Virus record (IMG/VR): IMGVR_UViG_3300027782_000030
Location: 62,001 to 126,000 of that record
Strand: one strand, 5' to 3'
DNA from: a virus
Length of the DNA: 64,000 nucleotides
Numbering within the stretch: position 1 is the stretch's first letter; each line of letters opens with the position of its first letter. Positions 62,832-64,000 of this stretch are shown here, piece by piece. A program made the position numbers and the translations under genes. Under the pieces are notes generated by a model, which saw only the letters and a program-made list of their open reading frames with translations, was not told the origin of the DNA and ran no database searches.

Positions 62832-64000
62832 TTGATAAAAATTATTTACTAAATGAAAGTAAAGTGTTTTGTATGTTTCCATGGATGCACTTAAATGTAA
62901 CTCCTAAGGGAGATATATATCCCTGTTGTAGCAATGACTACACTGTTCCATATGGCAATACTAAAGAAACTAGCCTCAAAGAAGCATTTAATAATCACCA
63001 AATGAAACAATTGAGATTAGATATGTTGGCTAACAAACCAAACAAGATATGTAACTTTTGCTATAAACATGAAGAAGCAGGTCCCCATAGTTTCAGAAAC
63101 TATAGCAAAGAACAGTTTGGTAAACACTTTGATGAGATTATACCCACTACACTTGAAGATGGTACTGTTCCTGAATTCAAAATGCATTACTTTGATATTA
63201 GGTTTAGTAACATATGCAACTTCAAATGCAGAACATGTGGGTCAGAATTTAGTAGTCAATGGGGAGCAGAAATGCGAGCCAATCATGATCCTAAACATCC
63301 TATAGTGATTCATGCCGACGAAAAAGGCAATTTACTTCGTGAAGTATTGGATCAGGTAGAACATATTGATTTGGCATATTTTGCGGGTGGCGAGCCTACT
63401 CTGACAGAAGAACACTATATTATGTTAGAGGAAATGATTCGCAAAAAGCGTACGGATATTACACTTAGGTATAATACTAATGCTAGTAATATTAAGTTCA
63501 AAGACTATGATTTGTTAGACATGTGGAAACACTTTAAAAAAATTGAACTAAGTTGTAGTATAGATCATTATGGCGAACGGGCTGAATGGTTACGACATGG
63601 AACTGATTGGGGTCTAGTTGAAAGTAACCTGTTAAAGTTTAGAGAATTAGATTATATCTCATTCCAATTGAACACTGTTTTTTCATTGTTTAACTACTTG
63701 ACTATTGGAGAATTCTACTCGTATCTAAAAAGTAAAGGATTGGTTCGTACTCATGATTGGTATCATAGTTTATACTTAGCAGTGCATCCTAGTCACTATA
63801 GTGCTAAGAGTTTACCCAAAGAATTAAAGATTGATGCGACAAATAAGGCTATGGCTTGGGCAAATCAGTATCGGGATGATGAAACATCATTATCACGTTT
63901 AGTAACAGATGCGGTTAACTTTGCAAAAGATTCTGATATTTGGGCTGAGAATAAAGAAACATTTATGATGCATACTGGATCAGGGGATAAGATACGAGGC
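62828..64000 (+). CDS. radical SAM enzyme 4 (N-terminal twitch type), partial at window end
   Basis: 391 codons without a stop before the right edge; comparison with copies 2 and 3 suggests that only a short C-terminus is missing. The start ATG overlaps the previous TGA. It shows FCMFPWMHL (C15), PKGDIYPCC (C33-C34), CNFC (C75-C78), core SNICNFKCRTCG (C130, C134, C137), FAGGEPTLTEEHY and SIDHYGERAEWLRHGTDW. All key residues are intact, so four active enzymes are likely. The operon probably continues past the window. Confidence 0.87.
   Translation, partial: MIDKNYLLNESKVFCMFPWMHLNVTPKGDIYPCCSNDYTVPYGNTKETSLKEAFNNHQMKQLRLDMLANKPNKICNFCYKHEEAGPHSFRNYSKEQFGKHFDEIIPTTLEDGTVPEFKMHYFDIRFSNICNFKCRTCGSEFSSQWGAEMRANHDPKHPIVIHADEKGNLLREVLDQVEHIDLAYFAGGEPTLTEEHYIMLEEMIRKKRTDITLRYNTNASNIKFKDYDLLDMWKHFKKIELSCSIDHYGERAEWLRHGTDWGLVESNLLKFRELDYISFQLNTVFSLFNYLTIGEFYSYLKSKGLVRTHDWYHSLYLAVHPSHYSAKSLPKELKIDATNKAMAWANQYRDDETSLSRLVTDAVNFAKDSDIWAENKETFMMHTGSGDKIRG

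Overview
The window is a 64 kb piece of an AT-rich, tailed double-stranded DNA phage of the T4-like (myovirus) superfamily. The call rests on a nearly complete set of T4 homologues: prohead core, protease, scaffold, major capsid protein, portal, baseplate wedge and hub proteins, the gp46/gp47 recombination nuclease and a gp55-type late sigma factor. Gene style, such as the insert-rich gp7-like wedge protein, the short gp53 and the N-twitch radical SAM enzymes, resembles phages of aquatic bacteria (cyano-, pelagi- and methylophage relatives). The host itself cannot be read from the sequence. No tRNA, CRISPR array, integrase or insertion sequence was seen.

Layout. (1) 1-3861, minus strand: glycosyltransferase and methyltransferase genes joined by ATGA overlaps, including a three-domain fusion and a duplicated glycosyltransferase domain. 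(2) 4037-15835, minus strand: a small cysteine-protease-like protein, a free-standing HNH homing endonuclease, then the head block (gp23 capsid, gp22 scaffold, gp21 protease, acidic core protein, gp67-position protein, gp20 portal), preceded by a 1497-residue tape-measure protein carrying a GH19 muramidase-like domain. (3) 15909-16963, plus strand: gp26-like baseplate hub protein and a small chaperone-like protein. (4) 16964-17469: a gene-free, hairpin-rich stretch between convergent genes, a candidate structured RNA. (5) 17470-21747, minus strand: a PD-(D/E)XK nuclease, gp46, gp47 and gp55. (6) 21874-52728, plus strand: the baseplate operon (gp48-like, gp53, hub, gp5-like spike, gp25, gp6), ending in one uninterrupted 19-kb gene for a 6346-residue gp7-like protein built from repeats and two predicted beta-propellers. 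(7) 52745-55740, plus strand: a 50-residue protein, its larger relative, and tail-fibre-like proteins. (8) 55789-64000, plus strand: a translationally coupled operon of three glycosyltransferase-like enzymes and four radical SAM enzymes, running off the window end.

Regulation. Motifs of the form (A/C)TAAATAC, close to the T4 late promoter TATAAATA, lie before most transcription units, matching the presence of gp55. At several genes the motif ends only 1-5 bases before the ATG and no Shine-Dalgarno sequence is present, so leaderless late mRNAs are possible. Two terminators with the same GCACCGAAGTGC core punctuate the left minus-strand units.

The most unusual elements are the glycosyltransferase/radical-SAM operon, the giant baseplate protein, the structured intergenic region at 17.0-17.45 kb, the enlarged gp55, and the apparent relocation of tail lytic activity from gp5 to the tape measure.
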